This document shows, in pieces, positions 20,243 through 31,033 of a stretch of 33,883 nt of DNA. Every line of letters begins with the position of its first letter. Position 1 is the stretch's first letter. The notes under the pieces are model-generated. The model was given only the letters and a program-made list of their open reading frames with translations. It searched no databases and was not told the DNA's origin. The position numbers and the translations under genes are program-made. Location: assembly GCA_018398765.1 (NCBI GenBank), contig JAHBMJ010001197.1:1-33883 (forward strand), in the 5' to 3' direction. This DNA comes from Chromera velia. Its lineage: Eukaryota; Sar; Chromeraceae.

Positions 20243-21808
20243 CCCGAGTAGAGTCCTTTCGCACATGCAGACACCCTAAAGGAAGAACAGGGGGTGGGAG
20301 ACGGGAAAAGACAAATCTGCATACAGGTCATTGTTGAGTCTCTCTCATCTATACCCGCACGACTTTCTCTCGTCTCCTCCCCCCGTTAGTCCTGAACGCT
20401 GACCCTCTCTCCCTCCTCCCTCTCTGTGCCTTCTCTCTGTCTTACGCGTCCCTTGCTGCTCTTCATTATCGCAATTTACACAGCTCGGTTGAGCCTTTCT
20501 GAGCTTCCTCTTTTTTGGAGGACGTAGAATTGAGAATCAATGAGGGGAGACGACAGGAAGACCCTGACAGACAGATACCCCGACGAAAGGGGAAGCAAGA
20601 GACAGACAGAAAGGTGGAAACGCAAATCGAAACACGGACTGCGTTCCCAGATTTCAAAAAAGAATTTTTGCAATCATATTCAAATACACGCGAACACACA
20701 ACTATCCAAGCAGACAGACAGACAGACGGACCTCCCAGTCTTGCGACAATTGGACGACCAACTCAACCCCATTCTTCACGAACTGTGCGACTGCCTCCTT
20801 TGGAATGCTATCGGCAACCAGCATATCGTCTGCTTGTAACAACAGGGAGGGAGAGACGAGGGAAGGGGAACGGGAGGAGAGGAGAGAAGGGGAAAGTAAT
20901 ATTGACAGAGAGAGAGAGAGACACAGAGACTAAAATCTCAAAGGAAAAAACGGTGTGTGGGAGGACGTCTCGATGGATGGAAGGAAAGCAGAACAGATTG
21001 AGAGGAACCGAACATTGGAGGGAAAGGCTTATTCGGAGAATTCGTGAAAGACAGAGAGATATGCAGAGAGAGGAGTGGGGCGACTGCATGGCGTCATCCC
21101 GAAAGCCATTTCGTCTGCTTTTTGATGAATGGGAAAAGACAGAAAGAGAAAGGAAGGAACAAAATGACGGAGACGGAAAGAGAAAGGAAGGAAAAAAATG
21201 ACGCCGGGAGACTGACATGCCAATTGGTTGTAGGGCAACCAGGAGTTCACTTTGTAGTGCCACCCTCTGGGCTGGGCGTAGAAGATCTCGTCGTATACAT
21301 CGTCCTCCGGCCTCTGCTCCTGTATGCTCCTCGTGAATTCTTCCAAGGTCTTTTCTCGTGTCTCCTCCCCCACCTCCTCTTTGTCTGTTTCTTCCGCAGC
21401 TTTTTTGCTTTTCCGCTTCGAAGACTTTCCTGTCTTGTCGCTTGGCTCCTTCTTGTTGCTGCCTCCCTTCTTCCGCCCAAAAAGCGTGGAGGCGCCCTCC
21501 TCCGTCTCCCACCGTCTCTCCCTCCTGGGCAGAAAATGACCCCGGAAAGGCCGCATCGGAGAGAGCGAGACAAAGCCTGCACAGAAAAAAAGAGAAGGAG
21601 GGAGGGCGAGAGACAAAGGAGACGTCTCTCGGCCAAAAAATGAAAAATCTGACCACTCGGCCGAGCACACCCAAAGGAAGGGAGTTCACGCATCTCAAAG
21701 TCACTCACCGTCTCCCAACACGAACAGAAGCGGCAGACAAAAGAGGACAAGCAGTCGCCGGGGAGACGCCGAGCGTCTCCGGTGCCCTTCCATTTCCTGC
21801 CGTCTCAT
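16105..21808 (-). CDS. Predicted plastid-targeted protein with degenerate phosphatase-like (DUF442/PTP-type) domain
   Basis: Ten exons are secure: 21808-21709, 21576-21217, 20829-20732, 20152-20066, 19608-19487, 19033-18976, 18432-18256, 18068-18001, 17387-17306 and 16885-16812. Residues 1-33 form a signal peptide (core LLVLFCLPLLFVLG). GFVSLSPMRPFRGHFLPRR follows, a Phe-led basic transit peptide as in secondary plastids. After a Lys/Glu-rich region, residues 153-250 fit the DUF442/dual-specificity phosphatase fold: LVADSIPKEAVAQF, NGVELVVQL, YLHLPITE, then LLLIDFGMFRSAAIGG. The HCxxGxxR loop aligns to residues 235-242, with His->Leu and Cys->Ile. It would therefore be catalytically dead. The remainder is charged, with many Tyr/Pro/Trp, and unrecognised. 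Two 3' ends compete: splice to 16432 (stop 16107-16105, 517 residues) or to 16515 (stop 16469-16467, 424 residues). The upstream TAA supports ATG 21808. Confidence 0.65.
16555..16583. repeat. (ACAG)n tetranucleotide repeat
   Basis: About six ACAG/CAGA units on the plus strand, in the last intron of the minus-strand plastid-targeted gene, 40 bases before a possible 3' splice site at 16516. On the coding strand it reads as a pyrimidine-rich CTGT run. Confidence 0.8.
16989..17298. repeat. 310-base pyrimidine/CTGT/CCTG simple-sequence tract filling an intron
   Basis: The plus strand is nearly all pyrimidine from about 16989 to 17158, with TTTC units, CTGT units and a long CT run. From 17159 to 17298 it is CTGT/CCTG tetranucleotides. 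It occupies most of the 420-base intron between exons 17387-17306 and 16885-16812 of the plastid-targeted gene. On the transcript it is purine-rich, then ACAG/CAGG. Long homopurine mirror tracts can form triplexes. Confidence 0.9.
17962..18000. repeat. (CCTG)n repeat abutting a splice donor
   Basis: CCTG/CTTG tetranucleotides run directly into CTGACTGAC, which on the coding strand is the GTCAGTCAG donor of the exon ending at 18001. The donor-like word GTCAGT is thus repeated next to the used splice site. Confidence 0.7.
20209..20240. repeat. (AC)n microsatellite
   Basis: About 15 AC units in the intron upstream (on the minus strand) of the exon 20152-20066 of the plastid-targeted gene. It is non-coding. 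Confidence 0.9.
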
Positions 21809-22563
21809 CTCATGAGTCAATTTTTAGGCGGCTTCAAGCTGCAGACCTGCCTCGAACAGCTGCAGCAGAGCGAATGGACGAAAAAAAAGTCTTTCCACCA
21901 ATGGAACCTTTAAAACCGGCTGCGTCTCTCTGGCCTTGCTGTCCCTCTACGTTGGCATTCACCTGAGCGACTCGCTGCCGCTGTCAATCCCGAAAGCAAT
22001 ATGTATACCGAACCTGGCTTGCCACGCTTCTGTGGGTGCACTTTCTGACAGGTGCAAAGCTGAAGACTGGAAGGGGAGATGGGGACGCATTGAACGAACA
22101 AAGACGATTTCTTCAGTCACACATCTCACACGGCAAGTTCATGCTGAGGATTCCTGAGGTCTTTTATGGTCTTTTTGAGTCGACGCAGTTGCGCGCAACA
22201 GCAAACAACACTCGCACGCAAAGTTGCAGCCGTCTCGATCACGTGCATGTGCATGGCGAATGCATGGCGATGCATGGCGATGAGAATCATGAGATTGCAT
22301 GCGATCGCGAAGATTCGAGAAGCAGATTCATGCATATGCAGATTCCTGTCGTTTGCCAATCAGGCTCCTTAATTCGTCGCCTGTCATGTGAAAGAGCAGG
22401 TGAGGGTGTTTTGTGTACTCCTTTGAGCATCACTCTTTGGCATTCGTCCCTTGAGAAGAAAAAAGAAAGAGGGCGCATCTCCTTGCAGCGCCGTCTCGTT
22501 CAAGTGTATCTCAGCAGTTCTGTCTCTCTCGCTGTTCCGCGAGCTTTTTCTGCAGGGCGCATC
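21809..22563. promoter_or_regulatory. Divergent promoter region with repeated TGCATGG/GCATGC words
   Basis: This lies between the divergent starts of the plastid-targeted gene (21808) and the ligase gene (22564). At 22240-22310 the motif GCATGGCGATG and related TGCATGG/GCATGC words recur in tandem. The GC palindrome shared by the other two divergent promoters was not found. CTGCAG ending at 22555, just before the ligase ATG, could be a 5'-UTR acceptor. A frame at 22036-22791 overlaps but is only coding from 22564 on. Confidence 0.4.
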
Positions 22564-25500
22564 ATGAAGAAGCGCAGTGAGCTCTCTCGATCCTCTGATT
22601 CTTCACTGGTGGTGATCACCCTGGAGAACAAGGAGACAAAAATAGAGACAACAAGAAGAGGAAAGACAGAGACGACCTCGAGAAGCTTTGGAGACGACAA
22701 AACTGCAGCGGAAGAATTTGATAAGGCAAGCCTGACTCCTTTGTGGGAGGGGGGGCTTCGAGGCTGGGGGTGTGGATGCATGATGTCGTAGAGCTGTTTT
22801 GTTTTTCGTTTGTTTGTTTGTGTCCTTTTATGAGGTGCTGAGTGTGCTCTAAAGCCGCCTCCATGGCGTTGACCTCCTTCCTCTCCTCCGTCTCCGCCCG
22901 TTGACCCTGTCCATGCAGCTGGTGGCCGGCAGGCTGTCCAAAGGATATGTGGTGGTGTCTGCTCCTGGAGTGGCCAACAGTCAGGCGAACCAGAGCGAGA
23001 GTGTGCGTCTGTTCCGGGAAGGAGACGGCAGCTATGTGGAGGTGAAATTGGAGGGCAAGACGACGTCCATCGTGACAGAGAGGAAGGCAACTGGGAGGAG
23101 GCCTGCGAGCACAGAGACGACCTCCAAGAGCTTTGGGTCACTCGAGAAGGCCGAAGAGGAATTCCAGAAGGTCCTTTTCGATTTGAATCTTTTCCCCCCT
23201 GGGTTATCTTTGTCTTCCTGATGACTATCCTCAGGAGGCAAAGAAAAAGCGCTTTTTGCGTCTTGCTCTTTGGGTTTTCGATTTTGTCTCCGACCTTCAC
23301 TTTGGTGTTTGCTGCTCTTGTGTTCCGTTTGCATTTCTGGCGGAAGTGCCGTCTCCTTCAATTTGCTTTTTACTTTGTTGCCCAGTTGGCAAGATGCATG
23401 GTTTTCTGGAAAGGTTCTGGCTGTGTTTTCGGTTTCTTTCTTCGGCTCCTTCAAGTCTCTTTCCTAGTTGACAGAGAGTCTGAGCTATCCGAAGGCTCTT
23501 CCATGATTTCATGTACAAGGCCCGACTCTCGCTGACTAGTTTCTCACCTGCGCTTCGCTAATAATCTCGACTATGTTTTCCTTCTGCGTTACATAGTCTC
23601 ACTGCATGCATTGATCCGTCCATTGGCTTGTCTCTTGCATTTGCACTTGCTTAATGCAAAATTGTGGAACTCCCCGACTTCACCTGCCTTTCTCCGACTT
23701 CTTCCTTGTGCGTGCAGGCAGTCGACGGCCGCATTGCAAAAGGGTACAAGAGAACCTCCGCAGCCGCTGCCTCACAGCCTGCTGGTGCATCTCCGCCATC
23801 TCCTCCGCCAACTGCTTCTTCAGGTAACACGGGGAGTGGACGATGGATGGTTTTTGATTTTTTTCGGTCCGGGTACAAAATCGTCACTTGTCAATTGTTT
23901 CCTTTCATGGGTGACCTGTGGTGTAATTCTCTCTCTCACACACACGCACAGAGAAAGGGGGGGGGGAACGTAGGGCTGCGTCTTGGACTTGGGCGGAAGC
24001 CAAGGAAGGAGAGACACACAATTTGCGCAGAGACGGCAAAAGAAGAAGACGCTGCAGGAATTGGACATTGAGGAGCGGAAGAGAACACTCAGATTGGTGG
24101 TGGAAATGCGGGGTTTCTCTGAAGCAGCGGAAAAGAAAAAACAATAAAAATTTTTTCTTTCTGGTTGTAATCGAACGCAAAGAACTTGCGTCCCGGCTGT
24201 ACCTGTTTCCTGTATGGTAGTTTCTCTCTCCCTACGCCTCCTCTCTCTCTCTGCACCGTCTGCAGCAGGCCGAAGAGATAATTCCAGAGGTGACCCGGGT
24301 GGCTCCGTGCGTGCGTCAGCAGCCTCAGCATCGGTGTCATCTAGCTCGTCTTCCTCTTCCTCTTCATCGTCTTCTTCGGCTGCTGCAGCTGCTGCTGCTG
24401 GAGGGTCTTCGTCTTCTTCTTCGTCTTCTTCTTCTTCGTCTTCTTCTTCGTCTTCTTCTTCTGCCTCTGCAGGAGGAGGGGGCGCAGCAGCAGCAGGAGG
24501 TCCAAAGGGAGGAGGAAAAAAACGAAAGCTCCCGCCATCCCTTGGAGGCGACCCGGTGCAGCAGCCCCCTGCTGGAAAGGAAAAGGAGGTGAAGAAGAAG
24601 AAGGACTCCGATGGGGACTCAGACGTTGACATGGGCCAGGCGGCACCACCAACAGCAGCAGCAGCAGCAGGGGGGGGGGGAGGGGCGTCGCAGAGAGGCA
24701 GCAGGAGACCCCCAGACGTGCGTGCGTCATCCGATAAAGGGGACGGCACCTCGAGCTCTCCGGAAAGAGACAGAGACACAAGTGGGAGAGACGGGAAAGA
24801 TAGGGACAGCACCAAGTTTCCTCCTGCGGGTGGACAGTTGAAGGACGGAGAGTCTGTTGAGATCCCCGGGACAGCCTACAAGGTCTCGAAGAGGGGAACA
24901 GTTCTGATGTGCTCCTGTCCTGCCTGGAGATTTCAGAGCAAACCGAGTCAGCAAGCAAAGGAGTCTCTCTCGACTTTGTATTGTCTGTGATGTTCTTTTT
25001 CTGTCTTTATTTATTTCTTTCTGTCTTTCTTTCTGTCAGTCTGTCAGTCTCTTTCTTTGTTTCTCTGTCTTCCTCCTTCCTCGTGCTGCATTTTTTCGGG
25101 ATCCATCTGTGTGCCGGACTGCATGAACAACAGAAAGGTGGACGTATTCGTGTATGCATGCATGCATTCAATGCCCTCTCTTGTGATGCAGTCCAAGAAC
25201 GGACCTGCAAGCACATCCTGTCTCTGAGAGGAGTAGATACAGAGAAGGAACGCATCGGTCAGCAATCAACGGGGGAACAGAGAGGGATATGTAAATTGGA
25301 AAGAAAGAAGCTTTGGATTCTTGTGCGGATCAGCGCTGCACGAAGACCAAGACAGGACAGAAGAGAGGGCGGAAAGAACGAAGATAGGGATGGAAGAAGA
25401 AAGGAAGGCAGCAGAGAAGACTTCGAGACTGTTCGTGAATGACGTTTTCGTTCGTTGGTGGCTCTTGTGTCGATGTGCTCAAGGAAGGGGAGGGAGGTAG

Positions 25501-28500
25501 CTCAACAGAATATTCGTTTGAGACGAAAAAGGGCCAACGGCCTCCCGCCATGCATCCCTGCTCGTTTTTGCTTTGAGCATTCTGCAACTCTGTAAGAAAG
25601 GGGTGCATACGCCATCTCTTGCTGACTCCAACTCACTTTTTGCCGTGCTTGTTTTTTTGTTTTCCTTGCATAGGTGGGGAGATTTCACGTGGGTTTGCGG
25701 CTGAAAGAATCGTCTTGCACTGTCTGACCAACACTTAGGTGCTCTTGTTTCTTTTTTTTGGTGGGGAGTGGGGGGCTGCAGGTGCCTCCAACGCAACTTC
25801 TGCAACCACGCGGTCGGACAGAAAATCCACCAGCGGGAAGGCCAACACAGAGGATCCTGGAGTGATGCTCGCGCATACTTGGGATCCTTCTGTTGACGTT
25901 TCTGGTGGGTGTGGGGTGGAGAAGAGGGGGGGCAGTCTTTGTGGCTCCTTGCATGCTTTCCTTCGCTCCCTCTATGCCCTTGGGCTTCTGTCAGGACTCT
26001 GCGATGCAAAAAAAAACAATTCTATGCAGTAGTTAATTCAACGAACATGAGCATACCAATGTATCGATATGCTTTTTGGGAGTGTCCAGCTCGGAGAATG
26101 TGTGTGGTTATCTTCTTCCGTCTGCAGATTTGCTCTCCCTTGCATGGATACGTGATGCGATCCTGCCTCTCCACTTCACACCTCTGTCTGCGTGTGTTTT
26201 TGTCTGTGTCTGCGTCTGCGTCTGTGTGTGTGTCCACTGCGTCATCATCACCTCTTTGGCTGCCTCTCTTTCTTTCTGCAGGCTGGCTGGTCTCGGAGAA
26301 ACTGGACGGTGTGCGGGCGGTGTGGACGGGAGAGAAGTTCGTGTCCCGAAATGGAAACACATTCGTCAGTCAGTGAGTCTTTCAGTTGAGTTTTTAGTCT
26401 CTGCTCGGTTGCTCGCACTGCATGGCTGTCGCTGGATTAGACTCATCCCTGGTCTTTCAAAACAAGCGTGTTTCCCTTCTGCTTTTGAAGAAAACTCGAT
26501 CCTATGCTTTGGTTGACTTGAGGAGACTGGTCTCGCATGCGTGTGTCGATTGTCTTGGATCGCAGACGAAGTTGGCATGTAAGGAATTTGTCTTCCTTCA
26601 ATGTCCTGTGTGGTTCCTGGATGGGGAGGAAAGCTTCAAGAAGCAGTTCTGCATGATGCTCTCTCTTTCTTTTCATCTTCCTCGGTTGCCTTTCTTCAGG
26701 CAACAAACGATCTCTGGTTGGCCTCTGGAAGACATCTTCGATCCTTCCTCGGGCAGAAGAAGAAGAAGAGAGAGAGGGCGGAGAAGAAGAGCAGCGAGAA
26801 TAAAGAATAGAAGACGAAAAAAGAGAAGGAGAACGAGAAGAAGAGGAAGAAACTGTCCGGGTGAATGGTTCTTTCACGGACCCGAAGCAAAGAATCATGT
26901 TCCCTTCCTTCCTTCCTTCCTTCCTCCCCTCTCGCAGGCAACTCCTGCCTGGTTCTCAGCAGGCCTCCCCTCATCCCACCGACTCGACGGAGAGCTCTAT
27001 CAAGGGAGGGGGAGGTTTCAGGAAACGGGTGCGTCAGTCTGTGTATCTGTATGTGTCTGTTTGTGGGGGAGCGTGTTTGTGGTNGTGTGGGTGAGAGAGT
27101 GAGAGACAGTAGACTTCGTATTCTTTGTCTCTCCGCCATTCTTTGTGTCTGCTGCGTACACGAAATGGAGCAGTGAGTACTGATTCTTTCTGTCCATGGA
27201 GGTTGCTGTAAGGATTCTGTGGATGGAGGTTGTTACAAGGATGTATGCATGGTCATCGCATTTAAGGAGGGTGAGACACTTTATGAGAATCTGGACATTT
27301 TGTTGAGGTGTCAAACAAGTAAGAACAAGTGAGAACAAGTAAAAAAGTCAAGCCCCATCCACAGAGAGGCCCGCCAGAAGCGTATTCACTGAAGCGACGC
27401 CATATTGGCTGTCTGGAGAAAATAAAAAGTGATTTTGTTGAAAAGACGTCGTTACTTCTTTTGGTCTGATGGTGATCCGTTCTCTGTTTGTTTGCTCCCT
27501 GCGCCCCTCGTGTCTTTTGTTCGCCGATCCCCCTTCCCGTCTATCTATTCTCTCACTCCTCTGTGTGTTCCCTTTCTTGCTATCGTCGTTTCTCTTGGGC
27601 GCTTGCCTCTTTGAGTTTCGTTCCTGGACCCTGCCTTTCTTCGAGACCCCGCCCGCTCGACCTTTTTGTTTTCTTCTCGATTGTTCCCCGAACTAATCTC
27701 TTTCTCTGTTTCTTTCTTTCTTTCTTTCTTTCAGTTGAACTGGTGAAACGTCTGGATCCAGACACCGCCGCGTGGAAAGACGTCTCCTTTCAAGTGGGTC
27801 CCGTCCCGTCTCGTTTCAACATTGCATGGCCGTAGGGTGAAATGAGAGAGATTCAAGGGGGGAAGGGGTAAAAGAGACGGAGAGGCAGGCAGGCAGGCAA
27901 AGTAACAGAGAGGGAGGCAAAGAGTCGGTCAGAAGGGAAAGGAAAACAAAGATCAACTATCTTGTTTCATGCAGGGAAAAGGTTAGATTTTCCAAAGATT
28001 CAGTCAGTCTCATTCCCAAAAACCTCTCTTTCTCTTACAGACCTCCTCCTGCATCGGCATGCGCTGTCGGTGATTCACCTCAATGGATCGCTGCACGGCT
28101 TCTCCATCTCTCCTTTTTTTTGCAGATTTTCGACCTCGCGACCGACAGCGAGAGAGGAAAGCCGTTCAGAGAGAGGCTCGAGAAAGTGAAGGTCCGCCGA
28201 GACTGGACGGACGTGAGACGCATTCGGAATAATTAGTTGATGATTTCGTTCCGTGGTGCTTCCTTTCTTTGTGCTGATACACATGTTCCAGCGCTCGCTC
28301 ACTTGTGAGTTTGTGCATGAGGCAATGCATGAAGGTCCCCCTTGGCTTGTCGTCAGCTCTGCAGACAGGTCGCTTGACTGACTGACTGAGTGACTGACTG
28401 ACTGACTGACTGACTGACTGATTTGGTTCTTGCTCTCTCACAGTCCCTTTTTCGGTCTCGTTTTTCTCCTTCGTTGCTGCTTCTTTCCGGCAGCGTTCTT

Positions 28501-30299
28501 TGTCCTCTTCCTTCCTTCCTTTCTTTCTGATCTCTACTTATTCTTCTCTCCTCTCATTTCCCCCCTACAGGAGCTCCTCAATCCTTCAAGCTCTTCCTCT
28601 TCCTTTCGGTCCTCCTCGTCCTCGTCAGGGGGGGGCGTCCCGGGGAAGCACATCAAAATCCTAGAGCAAAAACCCCTGCCTCAACATGATGCCGCGGTCC
28701 GTCTGGTTTTTCTTTCTGTCTGGTCATTCACATTTTTCCTTTTTTGTGTCTTTTATTGGGGGTGCTTTCTCGCAGAGACTTTCTTGGCAAAATGGAGGGG
28801 GGGGTCGAGGCTGCGTGCCATCGCGCGGTTACCTCACGCTCAAGTTACCTTCAAATGACTGTCCTTTTTGCGATCCCGCCCTCACTCGCACAATCAACAA
28901 GCAATCCTGCACACATTTGGGGGGGGGATGCATTTGAGATCTGTTCCTAGCACGTCCGCCTTACTTTTTGTCCTTCCATCCCTCTACGCAACACATACGT
29001 ACATACATGGTCCTGCTTGGCCACAGTCACAACCTGAGTTCTCTTTCTCGGTACGTCGGTCCTGCAACTGAAAGGGCGGCTTTGAACTGTCCGCTACGCT
29101 TGTCATTACCATTGATTGCACTGCAATTAAAGCTAAGCACCGTTGTTTCCTCCCTGCCTCCCGGATTAATTGCAGGAGACTTCATTCTTCTCAGTGCTTC
29201 CTTCCTTCATTCCTTGCTTCCTTTCTGGATGCATGCATGCAGGATGATGATGAAGAGACGGGGGACGGCGAGGGTGCAGGGCGTGGCGGCAAGGCTGTTG
29301 TGTTGGTTGACCTGCTTGACGAGGTGGTCGAAGGGGGAGGAGAGGGGCTGATGGTCAGAAGGCCAGAGGCGAACTACGTGAAGGGGCGGAGCTCGGATCT
29401 TCTGAAGGTGGGTGCTTGGGATTGGAGAAATGTATTGGAGTTGTGCGGTAGGGAGGGCGGTGTGTGAGTGAGTGTGCTTTGTGCACTGCTTTCGAGGTGA
29501 TCTGCGGATCTCATCATGCTGTTTTCTTCCGTCTGTTGGGTTGACTTCTGCGTGTTGGATGCTCCCCTACAGACAAGCAACCCCCCTTTTGTCGTTCTGA
29601 AAGACAGTCCTCTTTCGTCCCTGCATGTGCTTCTCTTCTTTTGTTGGGATTTTTTGTGCCTTTCCATGAGGGGGGCATCTTTTGTTTTGGCTGCGCAGGT
29701 GGTGGAGAAGAGTTTTCTTGCTAGTACAGCGTGACGATGCGCTTACCACACATCTTTCTGTCGTACAAGTGAGTCCGAATTTTTCTGCAACCTGTCTCAT
29801 CTGATTCTTCGGTGGCAATTGGTGTGCGTGCAGGTGAAGAAATTCCTCGACGATGACGCGAAGGTGGTAGGACACCAACCCGGAAAGGGAAGACACGAGG
29901 GACGAATGGGTAAGGAAGGGAGGAAACGAATGGTCCGATAGCTCTCTCTCTTCTTGAATAAGGAAGGCATGCGTGTGAGGTGCATATACAATCGAGCTTT
30001 TCTTTGTGAGCAATATCGAAGGCACTCATTACTTTGCGGGATAACGTGTCTTTTGTTCAAATACACTCGTCTGTCTTGTTCTTGCTGTTCCTTTACACTG
30101 TTTCGTCTTGCCTGTGAATCTGTTGCTTTCTGCAGGCGCACTCCTCTGTGTGGATAGAGGAGGGAAGAGGTTCAAAGTGGGGACTGGGTTCAGTGACGCA
30201 CAGAGAGAGCGTCCCCCTCCAGTTGGGTCTGTGATCCAATTTCGGTTCTTTGAGAGGACCCGGGGGGGCATGCCGAGGTTTCCTGTGTTCGACCGGTGA
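22564..30299 (+). CDS. ATP-dependent DNA ligase with tandem WGR domains and SWIM zinc finger
   Basis: Fourteen exons give 739 residues: 22564-22725, 22919-23170, 23718-23823, 24266-24946, 25192-25257, 25782-25904, 26282-26364, 26938-27028, 27735-27793, 28126-28191, 28571-28696, 29243-29407, 29834-29909 and 30136-30299. Two WGR-like domains come first (about 1-66 and 81-148), each ending in EEF(D/Q)K and then GR(L/I)xKGY. A Ser/Ala/Gly-rich linker follows. A SWIM finger has C389-x-C391 and C406-x-H408. The ligase core has motif I EKLDGVRA (Lys470 is the adenylated lysine), RNGNTF, LDGELYQG (508-515), IFDLA, EGLMVRRP (639-646) and LLKVKKF, then a short OB-fold end, GGMPRFPVFDR. From family knowledge it seals nicks using ATP. 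WGR domains bind DNA ends in PARPs, and SWIM binds DNA or protein. It is likely a repair ligase, nuclear or organellar; no leader is evident. Intron 1 is GC-AG. Confidence 0.85.
24334..24480 (+). repeat. Coding trinucleotide tract (TCT/TCC/GCT) for poly-Ser/poly-Ala
   Basis: Within exon 4 of the ligase gene, imperfect TCT/TCG/TCC and GCT triplets encode Ser runs broken by Ala and Gly. It separates the WGR domains from the SWIM finger and is probably a flexible linker. Slippage-prone DNA suggests length polymorphism. Confidence 0.85.
26903..26926. repeat. (CTTC)n polypyrimidine tract before ligase exon 8
   Basis: Tandem TTCC units immediately before the CTCGCAG acceptor of the exon starting at 26938. 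They act as the polypyrimidine tract of that intron. Confidence 0.7.
27084..27084. other. Ambiguous base (N)
   Basis: A single undetermined base in a GT-rich part of a ligase intron (between exons ending 27028 and starting 27735). It has no effect on the coding model. Confidence 0.99.
27706..27734. repeat. (TTTC)n tract and splice acceptor
   Basis: TTTC units end in TTTCAG, one of the few acceptors of the window that is not GCAG. The repeat supplies the polypyrimidine tract for the 59-nt ligase exon starting at 27735. Confidence 0.8.
28374..28421. repeat. (CTGA)n tetranucleotide repeat
   Basis: About eleven GACT/CTGA units in the ligase intron between exons ending 28191 and starting 28571. 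Read on the minus strand, it is a run of GTCA words, the same tetramer as the favoured splice-donor core. Confidence 0.85.
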
Positions 30300-30900
30300 G
30301 TTGTAGCGATTTAAATCCGTGATGAGAAAAAGGAACCACGAGTTAATTGAGATGGAAAAGCGAAACTCAGGAGAACGATCGGCAGGCAGGCAACATCAAA
30401 TGCAGCCATAGAGAGAAGAAGTGCACCCCCAGGAGCAGAAAGAAGAGAAAAACAGAATGAAAGTGGGAAGACGTCGGAGTGCTTTCGTGAGTTTTCTGAA
30501 ATGATGTCAAAGATTTCTGTACGGATTTTGTTTTCATGTCTCAGCTCCTCTTGTCGGCTTCACGGTGTGTGGTTATTTTCAACGGATGCTGATCAACAAT
30601 TATAAGTGTTGAGCATCACAACAAGGCAGAGTACGCAGAGCGCGGACCCGGGTACGGACAGCGCGCTGCGCTCAACCATTGCTGGAGGTGTGTTTGGGGT
30701 GGGTGACTTACCGGCGGTGAGACCCGGTGTCTTCAGATGTGGATGCTTGTATGCATTGTGTCGACATGCAGATTGAGACGGGACCTGGATGTTTCTGAAT
30801 TTCCATAAATGAAAAAGCAGCGTAGAAGAGTCCTCAGGGGGAAACGCCTTACCACAAAGTCGACCGATCAACTGGCAACCAACTTGAACACTCCCAGGTG
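30300..30900. other. Ligase 3' flank, no gene seen
   Basis: Ordinary-composition sequence after the ligase stop. The stop codon overlaps a perfect-looking donor (CG|GTGAGT at 30295-30301), and a candidate acceptor ATGTCTCAG ends at about 30543. An alternative last exon here would add about 18 residues with no family resemblance. No other frame is supported. Confidence 0.45.
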
Positions 30901-31033
30901 AAGTGGCAGATCGGCGCTGAAACTCTAGGTTTATAGGTTGGTTTTCAATTGAAAAGCAAAATTATGTATACTCATTTCCCTTCTTAATTTCTTTAAAAAA
31001 AAAGAGAGAGGGCAACATGACCTAGAACATGAC

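Noticed and set aside
23820-24815. Minus-strand frame of 331 codons with Glu/Asp/Ala runs
   Set aside because: It is antisense to ligase exons 3-4. The acidic runs mirror the Ser codons of the coding strand.
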